A model generated the notes under the pieces. It did no database searches, was not told where the DNA came from, and saw only the letters and a program-made list of their open reading frames with translations. Both the position numbers and the translations under genes were made by a program. From NCBI GenBank assembly GCA_016648135.1, contig JADDOH010000176.1:1-64000 (forward strand): DNA of 64,000 nt. Direction: 5' to 3'. Shown one piece after another: positions 46,233-58,611 of this stretch (position 1 is the first letter of the stretch; every line of letters begins with the position of its first letter). The stretch comes from Agrypnia vestita (Eukaryota; Arthropoda; Insecta; Trichoptera; Phryganeidae).

Positions 46233-47092
46233 AGGTACAGATACACATGCTTATTTTGAGCATGCTCATTAGCATGCCATAACAACTGTACACACTTGCT
46301 CATTATTAGCATGCTTATTTTAAGCATGCTCATAAATAAGCATGCTCAAAGCTAACAATCGAACACACATGCTTATTAGTGGCATGCTCTTGTCATAGAA
46401 TAGAGAGGAACTAATTTAAAATCGAAACTTTGCAAATTGAAATAGAAAATTCAAGTGAACCAATAAATCAAAATAGTTCCTGGGTTTAAATCAAACACAC
46501 ATGCTTATTACTGGCATGCTCTTGTCATAGAATAGGGACGCTCTTGTTCAAAATAGAAACTGCAAACTGAAATAGAAAATTCAAGTGAACCAATAAATCA
46601 AAATTGTTCCCGAGTTTCCATCCGCACATTTTTGATTTTAGTTTTTATAATTTTTATTGTAAGATTTAAATCATTCATGTCTTTTAATAAAGTTTCATAA
46701 ACATTATTTCTTGCTATATTATTTTTACATAGCGGTGACCGAGTATTCCACATATATTCGTGATTCCTATAATAAGTCACGAAAAGTAATGTTTTATCAT
46801 CTCCGGAACGCGCCATATTTGTTTCATCTGTCGCGGACTGAGAAAATCGCATTGCTAATCGATACTATAAATTAGCATGCTCATAATAAGCAAACCTGTT
46901 CACACATGCTCAAAAGATACCCCTTCTCATGGTGAATGACATTAGCGTGCTCATAAATCAACCGGCGGTTGATTTAAGAGCGTGCCAGCTCATTACTAGC
47001 AATGTGCGTACACACATGTCACTAATAAGCAAGGGCTATAAGAAGGTCAATACTGCACATGCTCACGCTAATAAGCATGTGTATCAGTACCT
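46233..47092 (-). mobile_element. PIF/Harbinger-type element, copy 2
   Basis: 860 bp with terminal repeats AGGTACAGATACACATGC and, at the right, GCATGTGTATCAGTACCT, flanked on both sides by TAA. It contains many GCATGC/AATAAGC motifs and a minus-strand MADF fragment. Part of the interior near 46385-46440 is repeated near 46500-46560 (ACTGGCATGCTCTTGTCATA). Inverse orientation to 23322-24085. Confidence 0.88.
46598..46852 (-). pseudogene. MADF-domain protein fragment of a Harbinger element
   Basis: About 84 codons, nearly the same protein as at 23545-23814: SGDDKTLLFVTYYRNHEYMW, LCKNNIARNNVYETLL, LTIKIIKTKIKNVR. It stops a few codons earlier than the other copy (METREQF). It is the DNA-binding accessory protein of a Harbinger element with its C-terminus lost. 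The conserved first Trp of the domain is replaced by Ser. Confidence 0.78.
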
Positions 47093-47850
47093 TAAGTGTT
47101 CTTCACTCAATTTTGAATAGAATATATTCTTTATACTTTGCGTGAAATGCTGACAGTCATGGAGTCTGACAACATCAAAGTTAACACTTTTTTTTTTTAC
47201 AATATTTCTGACTTATATTTTGAAAAACTTTAGGCTATCGTGAAAATAATTTATATTTGAATTTTTAAAATTCATTTGCTTTGATACAAATCAAATAAAA
47301 TTATTAAAAACTTGCAGAAATTTGAAAAATATATTTTTTGCGAGAATTTTGTCATTTTACTTGACTTGACTTGAATTCCCTTTGATGCGAATGAATTTTA
47401 AATATTCCACATAAGCTTCTGTAGTCCAAGGTTTCGCAGAAAATAGTCAGAAATATTGAAAAAAAAAATGCAAATTTTGATGTTGCCTATCTCGGTAACT
47501 CTCGACATTAAGCACAAAGTGTAAAGAATATTGTATATTCAAAATTGAACGAAGAAGATTTTTGCTTCTAGTAACGAGACCCTCTATAAATAAATAAATA
47601 GATTAATGTTCTTCGGCGACTTTGGATAAGCTGAAACATTGAAGATTTATAGAATGCAACGTACAAAGGTCGATTGCACGTACATATCTAATATACGTTT
47701 GAACTTTATGCATAAATTACAACAAATTATTAAAACGGTCAGTTTACTCTAACACAGGCGAGTTACCTCAGTGGGAGGTACTCATTAGTGGACAATTTTT
47801 ACATTTCTAATAATATCATAAAATTGTGTCCAATCGCAGTAGGTAGGTAC

Positions 47851-48509
47851 TAGGGATGGGAAATTTCGTTCAGTTGACTGAACTGATCTTTCATCGAGTC
47901 AGTCGTTCATGAAAGTGAATTGTTCATTCTTAATCGTTCATTTGTTCACTTTGAATTTTTGTTTTTTATCCACTTCAACTCTTGTAAAGTGGACTGTTCA
48001 ATTGCTTGTTTTGGCGACCCAAAAAAAGGTCAGCGAGAAAACTATCGATATGTCGAAATTTTTTCCTAAAATATAATTTGCTGACCAAATAAAAAGGTCA
48101 CCGGAAAAAATATATCGATATATCGAAGACAAATACCGACATTTTTTATTACCTAAAATAACATTTGGTGAACTAAAAAAAAAATGGTCACCGAGAAAAA
48201 TATGTCGAAAAAGATACTGATTCGATACTCGACAAGGAATGCCAATCTTTGATATATCACGAAAACAGTAACATATCTACTGTTCGCTGCCTAGGAGATT
48301 CAATTTCCCAAAATTCAATTCAATTCAATTCAATTTCCCAACGCTTCAAATTTTAACTACCCAAATTTTTTTGCAGAATTTAATGAATTATTTCTCATCT
48401 ACTGAACTAGTGAACCACTAGTTCACTTAAGTGAACTGTACCGTTCGTTCAGTAAAGTGAACTGTTCTAAAAGAAACTGAAAATTTCGTTCATGAGCGAC
48501 CCATCTCTA
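47851..48509. mobile_element. Non-autonomous hAT element with 8-bp duplication
   Basis: The ends are TAGGGATGGG and CCCATCTCTA. The flanks GTAGGTAC (47843-47850) and GTAGGCAC (48510-48517) form an 8-base target duplication with one mismatch. Subterminal GTTCA/TGAAC and CACTAGTTCACTTAAGTGAAC motifs are dense at both ends. No coding region. Confidence 0.85.
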
Positions 48510-48519
48510 GTAGGCACTG

Positions 48520-48945
48520 TGAGTGTCTCTGCTTCTGCGGGAAGAGGACGATGTGAATTAGCCGCGCCAGCCGCTAGAAACTGGTTCGTGACTGCCGCCG
48601 CTGCTCTATGACCTACAAACTGGGAGCCACATGCGGATGAATGAGCCATGACGATGGAGAATTTCGGCGATAAAAATATCGTCTGACATCACGGCCCCGG
48701 TGATGCGGGGGCTTATCTGGATATTAGTTTCATTTCCCAGATAAATGCCGACAGAAGCACGTGGCAAATCAAATTTATAAACTTGATTGTACTGTCCGGA
48801 GCGACACCGGTGCCCGTCCAAAACCTCGACAGCGTTCATATCGCCACGACCGATTACGTTTGGTCATTCATAAATTTATTAACATTGTCTCGCGTACTCT
48901 TGGACGCGGCGTAAATTGACACATTGAATATAATTAAAAACTTTA
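48520..48945. other. No gene recognised; GC-richer block
   Basis: CpG-containing DNA with overlapping short frames on the minus strand and no domain. Confidence 0.45.
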
Positions 48946-48949
48946 TAAA

Positions 48950-49147
48950 GTTCAAACTCGACAACATCTGGACGGATTTAATAATTTTATTTGAGTTGTA
49001 TCAATGTGAATTAATTTTTAATATTCGATACAAGTTACTTTCACTACACGTTACACCAACGTTTTACGGAAATATTGAAAAAAAAATTAAAACTCTAAAA
49101 ATTTAATTATGATGACTCCCCGAAGTTTTTGCTACTAGCCACGTGAT
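48950..49147. mobile_element. Half of a foldback element
   Basis: TTATTTGAGTTGTATCAATG, TTTTTAATATTCGATACAAG, CACCAACGTTTTACGGAAAT and GACTCCCCGAAGTTTTTGCT match the right half of the foldback family. Confidence 0.65.
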
Positions 49148-49399
49148 ATCGTGTATGCATATACATTATACTTTTTGTTTTCTTTACAAAAGGAACTCAA
49201 AACGAAGGAAACTAAACAGAAGAACACCTTGTGTGACTCATTGGGATATCTCTTACAGAGGAAACATTTGAACATCCTTGTTTTACAAGTCAAGCGAGTG
49301 AGTAATCAATATATTAATTACCCCAACCAATGTCGTACGTTTCTGCATTTGGATGATGATTTCTATTTGTATACAATAATTTTGCCATGGTCCCCGTTG

Positions 49400-49472
49400 G
49401 GTCGTGTGGCGCAGCGGATAACGCGTCTGACTACGAATCAGAGGATTGCAGTTTCGAATCCTGGCAGAATCG
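49400..49472 (+). tRNA. tRNA-Arg(ACG)-like sequence, probable pseudogene
   Basis: 73 nt ending in discriminator G. The anticodon arm TCTGA-CTACGAA-TCAGA is perfect and gives anticodon ACG (Arg, CGN codons). A box TGGCGCAGCGG and B box GTTTCGAATCC are near consensus, and a T10 run (49475-49484) could terminate Pol III. Against function: two acceptor-stem mismatches (C-A and G-G at pairs 4:69 and 5:68) and two T-stem mismatches (pairs 49:65 and 53:61). It may also be the head of a SINE. Confidence 0.7.
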
Positions 49473-49713
49473 AATTTTTTTTTTACGGTCGAGAATATTT
49501 TATTTGTTGAAATTTTAATTACATTTTTGGTTTTTGATAATGTTGTATAAAAGTAATCAACACTGCGAGAAGAGAAGAGAGTAGGTACCTAACTATCGAA
49601 CTGTGGTTTATTCCGCTCTGACTTATTAATCGGTTAGAAATACTGAATAAATACTTTGTCTTAATTATATCAAAACTACCCGTAATTAAAAGTGGAAGTT
49701 GCCAGATACAATT

Positions 49714-49854
49714 GGCCGCGAAGCGGCTGACGTAGGCATAAGTACACAATTGTGTTTGCTGCACAGCAAACACAATTGGCCGCGCAGCGGCCACAATAGC
49801 CGCCCGCAGGGCCTAGCAGTAAGCAATCGGCTTTGCCGATTGCTTTCCTGCTAG
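49714..49854. repeat. Cluster of GC-rich hairpins, copy 2 (Helitron-like end)
   Basis: Five hairpins follow one another. GCCGC/GCGGC is at 49715-49727. A perfect 15-bp stem pairs 49747-49761 with 49764-49778 (CAATTGTGTTTGCTG). TGGCCGC/GCGGCCA is at 49777-49793, then GCCC/GGGC, then an 11-bp stem AAGCAATCGGC with its complement (49821-49845). The last is followed by TCCTG and CTAG (49851-49854) with T next, as in Helitron 3' ends. The block is shared, on the opposite strand, with 20791-20835. Confidence 0.7.
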
Positions 49855-49859
49855 TTATT

Positions 49860-51380
49860 AATGTAATTCTTTAACACCAAGTAAAAATAACGATAGATAC
49901 GAGCATGTAGTAAAAGAAGAATAGCTAAGAAAATATTACAAAATTACAATAAAATTATAAGTATATATTTTTCCAGCTTTATTTTCGTATTTTGCTTCCC
50001 ACGAATGAATGAATGCTGACTGCACGACACACTCGATGATTTCAAATTAATATTAACTGAAATCACGTAAATCTTCGAAGCGTAATGAGTTAATTATCTT
50101 CACTAGGTGCTGTGACATTAAGTAAATATTTGTGGCGGATACTGTACAAGTAGATTAAAATTATAATTAACAACGGGCGATAAGCTGTGTGCGATATCGT
50201 ATCGCCACCGTAAATATAAAAAAAAAACTACTTATCTGCGAGAATAGTGATCGCGAGTTACAACGAAATAGTGTTTTCCAAATGGAGTTAGGATTTCGTT
50301 AAAAACAAAAGACCTTTACATCTTGACCAATCGCTTGCCCGCATTTTAACAAACAGCCAGGACTGCCCCGGAATGCGACGAAGCGTCAACGCACTATTGC
50401 TCGCCCAACGTAACTTGGCGTGCGGCGAATTTAGAACTAAAACCCGCCCCGCCCGCACCCGGCGGTAACCCCTCGCCCTGTCATTCAGTTCATTCTCGTC
50501 TTTGAGCGCGAGCAGTGTCATCTTGATTACCAATATACACTGAATTATTATGTCCAAAACATCCTAAACAGTCCGGGATGGTGCAAGAACAATTGCCAAT
50601 GAAGTATTAAAGTTTTGCGAAGCTGAAAAAGCGAATAATGGACCGATATTACCGTCTGACAGTTTGACAGATAAAACGGCCGCCATTACTGCATGGTTTC
50701 TTTAGTGCTGCCCGACTAAATTTCTGTATTTAATACAACACTGGTCACCGGACATTCTGTACATTATGTATTGTGTAATAAATTTACACCCTGACAACTT
50801 CTGTTACACGACAGCGACGCCCTCCCTCGCACGCCTAGTTATAGTGGTACGTCTATACCGAGGTAATTACATTATTTTCTATGTAGATTACTAAGCTGAG
50901 GAAACAGCTGATTCCGGCTGTTTGCCTAGGCTAATAAGCCTGATTTACTATTGACAAGGTTTGGCAATCCTCTTACTATAATGAGGCGTTCAACCAGGTG
51001 TCGAGTCACTGTGACGCAATTTGGTTACAGTACGTTGTTTTGTTCGTAATCTTCGCAACCCGAATATTCCCCGGTTGAACTCGGTAAATATCCGCCGGGC
51101 TGCATCCGGCCGGATTTCGCAGGAGCGCGCGCGGCGGTCCAAGTGCAAATTAGCCTAATCAAACGCACGTATGCACTTTTATATTGCACACCGTGTGTTA
51201 ACTGCTGTCGCGAAATACACCACTATCTCTTTACAGCTGTGTCAAATTCACTTTCAGTCAAGTGATAACGCGTTGCATAAATTAAATTTTATTCCTTTAT
51301 ATTCAGAAGAGTCATCGCACCCGCAAAACAAATGGCTTCAAAATGCACTATGTAGAAAAAAATGAAGTAATTTGTAAAAA
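49860..51380. other. No gene recognised; GC-richer patches
   Basis: CpG-containing patches at 50330-50530 and 51050-51150. Open frames are short and domain-free. Confidence 0.45.
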
Positions 51381-51384
51381 AAAT

Positions 51385-51590
51385 TAACCCATAAAAATCA
51401 AGTTTTTACAATACTCCCTTTCTCATTTTCGGGTTTCGTGTCTACCATATGCGTTTCAATATAATTTCTTATTATTCAAATAATCCGGAATCGATTTTAA
51501 ATCCGGATTCGGAGGTCTAGTAAAAATGTGCGGATATCCGGATTTTTCGGATTGCGGATAGTCCGGATTGCAATCCCCAGTCTCAACCTA
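51385..51590. repeat. Shared repeat and a CCGGAT-rich block
   Basis: 51385-51445 matches 26985-27045. 51465-51580 holds repeated TCCGGAT/ATCCGGA motifs and ends in GGATTGCAATCCCC, like a hAT terminus, but no partner end was found. Confidence 0.4.
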
Positions 51591-52390
51591 ACTTTTCCCG
51601 CTTTCTCCAAGATGAGTGCAATCCCAAAATGTACGTCGTTAACGCTGTAAACATCTACAAAATAACACTCGTAATATTATCATTAAGGTACAATAGTACA
51701 CAATCCGAGCAACCGAAACCGTTTTTTAGTTTCGAACGAAAAAACAAAAACCACGAACAAACGAAAACCACGTTTTGCGTAAGGAATAATTTACTTATCG
51801 CATGCACATTTCCCACACGTATTACGTGTGCATTAGCGCCGTACCGCAACAAGCATTCGATTCTACATACAAATCATAAATGCAAACCGCAAACACATGC
51901 ACGTGTTATGCACATGCCACAAGCAATCGCAATATTTCCGCTATCGACACGACGCGACATGCGTGGGGCGCGAGGCGGATATTTTTATCGCCGGCCAAGT
52001 GCGAGAACTCGTCTCGCGCTTAGTTTCAATCGGAGATCGGTCAACAACAGAAAGAGGCGAAAGATGTGGACGAACTTTTGTCATGTCTATCGTGACAACG
52101 ATAATGATAATATCCAATTGATACGTCCATGAAAATATTAAGATTCTTCGGCGTTTACGAATGAATGTACGATGCATGCATGCGTAATACTCATGTATGC
52201 AAAAAATGCGCAGATGTAGACATTATTATAAATAAATACAATAACAAACCAAGATAACCTTTAGCAATTGATTTACGAAAATATTTTACGACTTGAAACG
52301 ACTATCGGAGTTGGAATTTGATACTGACACCAAACACTTCTACGTTGGCTCATCGCTGCAATAAAGAAATAAATTAATACTTGCATTCAA
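51591..52390. other. No gene recognised
   Basis: A plus-strand frame of 167 codons at 51629-52132 overlaps frames on both strands and shows no domain. I consider it chance. Confidence 0.45.
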
Positions 52391-52394
52391 AAAT

Positions 52395-52465
52395 AACTAG
52401 CAGTTAAGCAATCAGCTATCGCCGTATTGGCTGCTGCGCGGCTGTTAGTGCCCGCAATAGGGTAA
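52395..52465. repeat. Decayed hairpin-cluster fragment, copy 3
   Basis: CTAGCAGTTAAGCAATCAGC and GGCTGCTGCGCGGCTG resemble the hairpin clusters at 20759-20915 and 49714-49854, but pairing is imperfect. Confidence 0.45.
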
Positions 52466-52569
52466 TCTTTGAAAATATATGAAATAGATTCAGAAAAATA
52501 AATTATATTTTGTAACTCAGTATGGATGGTGTGGGATAATGTTTTCATTCATAATTTTTATAATAAAAA

Positions 52570-52690
52570 TATATAGAGTAAAGAATGCAGATATACTAGG
52601 AACGAATGTAAAGCTGATCTTAGCATAATTAATAGAATTAAAAAGGGTCGCTCGGATGGTTTGGGCATATTGAGCGAATGAATGAGGAAA
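52570..52690 (+). mobile_element. LINE fragment
   Basis: AGAGTAAAGAATGCAGATAT, AAAGCTGATCTTAGCATAAT and AAAAAGGGTCGCTCGGATGG match 18117-18230. Both ends are truncated. Confidence 0.75.
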
Positions 52691-52756
52691 TAATTCTAGT
52701 TCAGTCGGTCGCAAGTGATATATTGGAACCCAACGTTTCACGAAAAATAATTCTAA

Positions 52757-52862
52757 AATATTGAAAAAATTATGTCATGGTTGTTTAATCATTTTCGACT
52801 CATAATCAAGGCAGGAATATAGTTCTGCGAGGTTATTAACGTTTTCCAAATTTCCTGTATAC
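52757..52862. mobile_element. Foldback terminal fragment
   Basis: TTTTCGACTCATAATCAAGG, CAGGAATATAGTTCTGCGAG and TTATTAACGTTTT match the right end of the foldback at 5158-5666, and it ends TCCTGTATA. Confidence 0.75.
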
Positions 52863-52869
52863 ATATAAA

Positions 52870-53135
52870 AGTTGTATCATTATCGTATCACTAATTATCA
52901 CCATGAAATATATTTATTCCTACAAGTATTAATTATCACCATAAAATGTATTTATTCCTCCAAGTACATGGACCACATAATTAATAAATACTAGAAATCA
53001 AGCAGTCCTAAAACATTAAATTTAAAATAGTCAATAATGAATTGAATTCACGAATACATAATCCATTATTTAATAAATAATCAAGCCCACACCCTCCTTC
53101 CCCGCGAATGAGGCCAGCGGTATTTGAATCCTTTA
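52870..53135. other. No gene recognised
   Basis: AT-rich with repeated TATTAATTATCACCATRAAAT (two diverged copies near 52890-52960). Confidence 0.5.
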
Positions 53136-53137
53136 GA

Positions 53138-53235
53138 TATTGTGCGGTCCTGAGGAAGTTGTAGCGGCATCGTAACTAGCCGATGTTAAAAATAATCAAT
53201 GCGGTTTGTATAAAGTTTTTTTCATTCATTAATAA
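53138..53235 (+). repeat. Decayed hammerhead-like repeat
   Basis: CTGAGGA (53150-53156) and GTAAC (53172-53176), then TAGCCGATG. The ATTG before and CAAT after could form an outer stem I. GAAA is changed to GTAA and the cleavage U to C, so it is not expected to cleave. Confidence 0.35.
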
Positions 53236-53715
53236 TTATGTCCAACCTTAATATAATAACTATAAGCATAAAAATATTTAATATACAGTACAGTATATAA
53301 TACAGTACAGAAAATACAACGAAATATCGAAACTGGCTTAAAGATAGACATGTATTTGTTTAAATAAATAATCATGTCTAATAATTATGCAAGTTCCCCA
53401 CAAACATTTAAAAAATGTGTATCTTTAAAATGACCACTTAATTATTAGGCACGGAACAGGTATGATTCTGAGAATACAATAGTAAAGTGTAGGTACATAT
53501 TCCAACTAGAAATCGACGAATTCTTTTGTAGATGTTTCTGATACAAAATAAGACATGTCAGTTACGAAATTACAGTTACACAAATGTAGGTGCCTACGCC
53601 ACGTGTCACTTTACGTGCATAGCAGGTAAATCAAACGTGGTAATTATAAACACATTAATATTACAAATAGTTATCTTTTAGATTTATTTTCATGTTAAAT
53701 ACCTAGGTACTTTAT
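53236..53715. other. No gene recognised
   Basis: AT-rich DNA with no coding or repeat signature. Confidence 0.5.
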
Positions 53716-53890
53716 TATAATTATTCATTTTCCATGTATAATTTTTCTATATTTCGATTGTCTATACTTCGATTTTTGATCATAATTTGTTAGTATACAA
53801 TTGTATCCTGAAAAAGGGGCCATGGGCTCTTAAACATGTTGATATTTTTCAATACAAAAGTGGTGAAAACCAAGTTATTTTTATTAATTA
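53716..53890 (+). repeat. Hammerhead-bearing repeat, copy 2 (core mutated)
   Basis: It aligns with 15700-15875. The core at 53808-53834 reads CTGAAAA...TAAA instead of CTGACGA...GAAA. The catalytic G8 and G12 positions are therefore lost while stems I and II remain largely paired. Confidence 0.7.
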
Positions 53891-55096
<1,206 letters not shown>

Positions 55097-55099
55097 TAA

Positions 55100-56250
55100 T
55101 GCACACTTCGCCGAGAATAAGACAACATTTTGATATTCGCACTTCAATTTCGTTATAACGGCAGTCGATCTAAAGCGGATTAGAAAGAGCACATGTTTTA
55201 CCAAATATTCCCTTTATAAATTTAGCAACAGCCAGTTCATCCGATCCGAACAAATTTCTTCGACGTTGAGGTTACTAACATGACGCACATGCGCACAGTT
55301 TCTACTTTCTGCCAGTAAACAAGAATTATATAAACAACCACGTGATTTAGGTTATTTTGAATCGAAATATCACTTGGAGAATTGTATTTTTCCGCTTTAA
55401 ATGCCTTAGAAAAAAGAATACGGCTTCGGTAAAGCGTAATCATTAACGAACTGAACAACTGTACTTTATAGATTTAAAATAAACATGAGGCACAAGATTT
55501 AACCAAAAATGACAATCCGGCACACGCAGTACACCAGTAGTCTTGGAAAATATTATTAATTTAGTAACTGCTACCGACATCTAGTGTTGCAATAAAAATC
55601 TCGCATATTCATGAAGTTAGTCACAAATGCGGGAAATTTAAAGAGGTATATATTTATAATTATTTCTGAGAAATACAGTAAAGTTTGTCTGAAATACAGA
55701 AAATCTTATTGGAATAACAATAAAAATAAATCCCATAGTAATCCCAGTAAACAGTGCCATAAAAATATTTGAAAACTATCCACACATAATCTGAAGTTGT
55801 TAGTAAATACTTAAATTTTATTCCATAGGTACACTGGCAATTGGCAGCGCTGATCATTCTGTCAAAGTGCCAGACATGCTTTTATTTATTTATGTTGTGT
55901 ATAGGTAGGTATGTATTGTTTCTTTTCTATTAATATGTAATATATTGTTTCTTTTCTATTTATATGTATAGAATGTGTTTTATTTACATGTCATTTAAAT
56001 TGTTTTGCGGTAACGAGATATTGATATGATTATTCTTATAATCTGTTTTTCTTTTATAAAATAACAAATCGCATCTCTCTATGTTCTTGTTTTTGAAATT
56101 TCTTAAGGTTTAGGTCACATTATATTCCAGGTCCACACTCTTTCAATTAACTTTTCTCAGACTTAAAACAATATTGTGTAAGATATAATGTAAATGATTT
56201 ATTTTTCATTTTATATTTGTGGGTTGAATTTTATCATTAATTATTATTAT
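55100..56250. other. FOXK upstream region; no gene recognised
   Basis: AT-rich DNA between the FOXK exon and a LINE fragment. The repeated phrase TATTGTTTCTTTTCTATT occurs twice near 55915-55965. A promoter probably lies near the exon, but no TATA or initiator can be asserted. Confidence 0.4.
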
Positions 56251-56254
56251 CAGG

Positions 56255-56460
56255 TGTTTTCTATCCACAGCTGGATCCAACCATTGTTCATCCTCCAAGG
56301 GATGTTGTCTGCCCATTGCCATTTAATTTTCTTGGCATGTTTAATTATATCAGCTGCTCTCGTCTGTTCTCTTATCCACATGCTTCTTCTTCTGTCTCTT
56401 CATGTGATGCCCAATTTACTTCTTTCCATGCCTCTTGGTGTTATTCATTTGAAGTATGCA
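56255..56460 (-). mobile_element. LINE reverse-transcriptase C-terminal fragment
   Basis: The minus strand reads ERSKLGIT, a stop, RDRRRSMWIREQTRAADI and AKKIKWQWADNI, the C-terminal thumb pattern (DR.R...IR..T...D.I....KWQWA) of an RTE-type LINE. Internal stop and truncation at both ends. Confidence 0.6.
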
Positions 56461-56599
56461 TCGTTAAAGACTTCTTTATATGCATTCTCTGATTTAGGAG
56501 TACTTGAATTAAAACTACCTTATTATTTAGCAAGACAAATCATTAGTGAAATTGTTTGTAGCTTAACTCGGGATAAGTGCACAATATAGGGTTGTAGGC

Positions 56600-57265
56600 T
56601 ATTTTTAATATTTAATATTAACACTAATTTTTAATATTAACACATTTTCCCGTATAATTGAGTGCCCTGATTCCAAAAATGACAAAATAACCTCGCTCGC
56701 AAGTAATAAACGAGTAATTACAATTTAAAATATTGGATTTATTCCCTTGATATGTTTTGACAGATCAGCCATTCTATCTGCATGAAACACGAACCATAGA
56801 CAACGTAATATTTTATTCTAAAATAAAAAAGAATTAATGTGTATTGAAGGCATACAAAATATACCATTTTTTTCAAAATAAGTGTTTTATAAGAAAAATC
56901 ATTTATAAATAAAAGCAAAAGGTCGTCGTACTCATCAAAAATAGTAATTCGGGGATCATGGTGGCAAGGTGTCGTGGGGGCGTTCCACGGGGTTGTGCCC
57001 CGAGTACTCGCCTGCTACGGCTCTTCGAGGTTTTACCTCGTAGTGTTATGGTTTGGTGGCAAGCAGTAGTGGGGGCGTTCTACAAGTTTGTAGAACGCAG
57101 TTTGTCTATGATTCAAATACTTATCCATTGATACATTAAGAGAATAATTACAATATTTTAAATTGTAATTACGCTTTTATTACTTGCGAGCCAGATTATT
57201 TTATGTCATTTTTGGAATCAGGACACTCAATTATACCAAAAAATGTGTTAATATTAAAAATAGCG
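56600..57265. mobile_element. Terminal-inverted-repeat element of unknown class
   Basis: The arms of about 110 bp share TTAACACATTTT, ATAATTGAGTG, CTGATTCCAAAAATGACA, TTACTTGCGAG and a TTACAATTTAAAATATT block. The interior holds CpG palindromes such as GCGTTCTACAAGTTTGTAGA. About 73 bp of the right arm is tandemly repeated (to 57326) and the second repeat holds mariner copy 2. Confidence 0.75.
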
Positions 57266-57326
57266 AGGTTATTTTATGTCATTTTTGGAATCAGGACACT
57301 CAATTATACCGGAAAATGTGTTAATA

Positions 57327-58611
57327 TTAGGTCCTTACATATGAAATTGGCGTTTAGTATGGGAGGAACATAAAGCCGATTTTTTTTATTATAATATATT
57401 TATTTAATCAAAGTATGTACCATTGCTATCTATGCACTTTTGCCATCTCATAGGTAGTTCATCGATCCCTTTACTAAAAAAACCATTCGGACGGGAATCA
57501 ATAAAATCTTTGAAGGCGGTTTAGACTGCCCCATCGGAGTTGAATTTTTTCCTTTGCAAGAAGTTATCCAAATTTCGAAAAAAATGGTAATCTGTTGGGG
57601 CAAGGTCCGGAGAGTATGGTGGATGTCTTAGACATTCCAATTGAAGCTCCTCTAATTTGATAGCCGTCTGTTGTGCAGTGTGTGGTCTAGCGTTATCATG
57701 AAGCAGCAGTGGCCTAGAGCGATTAACCAGCGTCGGTTGTTTAGCAGCTAGCTTTTCCATCATGGTTTGCAGTTGCTGACAATAGACATCTGCCGTAATC
57801 GTCTGGCCAGATTTAAGAAAGCTATAGTGAACGACACCAGCACTAGTCCACCAAACGCTCACAAGTAACTTTTTTGGAGTCAATTTTCGCTTGGGGCATG
57901 GTTTGGCTGGTTCGGCAGGGTTCAGCCATTGCGATGAGCGCTTCCGATTATCGTACAGGATCCACTTTTCATCACAGGTAATTATTCGATTAAAAATCCC
58001 TTCATTATTGTGCCGGTTGAGTAATGCAACGCAGCAGTCAACGCGCGTTTGTTGATTTGCTTCACTCAATTCGTGAGGTACCCACCTTTCAAGCTTTTTC
58101 ACCTTACCAATTTGCTTCAAGGGGATTAAAACAGTTTTATCACTAACACCGCAGCCTGCAGCTAACTCGGATGTGGTTTGCGATGGATCCGCTTCCACAA
58201 TAGCCTTCAATTCTTCATTATCAACTTTGGTATCCGGCCGTCCACGGGGCTTGTTTTGCAGGTCGAAATTTCCAGAACGAAAACGTTGGAACCAAAAACG
58301 CACTGTGTTTTCTTTTGCGGCACCGTCGCCATACACATCATTAATCCTTCGAGCTGTTTCTGCAGCACTGGTGCCACGGTGGAACTCGTACTCGTAAATA
58401 ACGCGATATTTCAAGTTTTTCATTTTGTAAACTGAGTGACGCAAAGAAAAAAACAATTGAGGAAAAAACAAATGAATTATAATTTTCAAAACACAAATAC
58501 ATGAGTAAATAGATGTATAAATTTGGATTTGGAATTCCTAACCAAAGAGAAGATATTTGAGATCAAATTTGCCAGTACGGCAAAACGCCAATTTCATATG
58601 TAAGGACCTAA
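57327..58611 (-). mobile_element. Mariner element, copy 2
   Basis: 1285 bp, with the same ends as copy 1 (TTAGGTCCTTAC) and TA on both sides. Removing it restores the sequence TTAATATTAAAAATAGC of the host repeat, seen uninterrupted at 57250-57266. Confidence 0.95.
57521..58423 (-). pseudogene. Mariner transposase, one C-terminal nonsense mutation
   Basis: 300 codons are open from MKNLKY to FNSDGAV, where the next Gln codon is TAA (57521-57523). The frame otherwise continues another 38 codons to the natural end near 57404. The N-terminal helix-turn-helix covers roughly residues 1-110. WVPHEL is at 114-119, ITCDEKW has Asp151, HDNARPH has Asp243 and PDLAPTDYH has Asp278. There are 34 residues between the last two Asp, so this is a DD34D mariner. 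The catalytic core is complete; only the last 38 residues are lost. The start was chosen at 58423, as in copy 1. Confidence 0.93.

Larger units (their letters stand above)
46195..47584. mobile_element. Foldback element interrupted by a Harbinger element
   Basis: The left end CGGGGTATCTCGTAGCTAGT and the right end TTCTAGTAACGAGACCCTCT belong to the CTCGTAACTAG subtype. The inner parts (47100-47584) match 16859-17382. The 46233-47092 element splits the left arm. Confidence 0.8.

Noticed and set aside
51629..52132. 167-codon plus-strand open frame
   Set aside because: Composition looks random, no domain, and frames on both strands overlap it.
56194..56589. 131-codon plus-strand hydrophobic frame
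   Set aside because: Mostly the antisense of a LINE reverse-transcriptase fragment.
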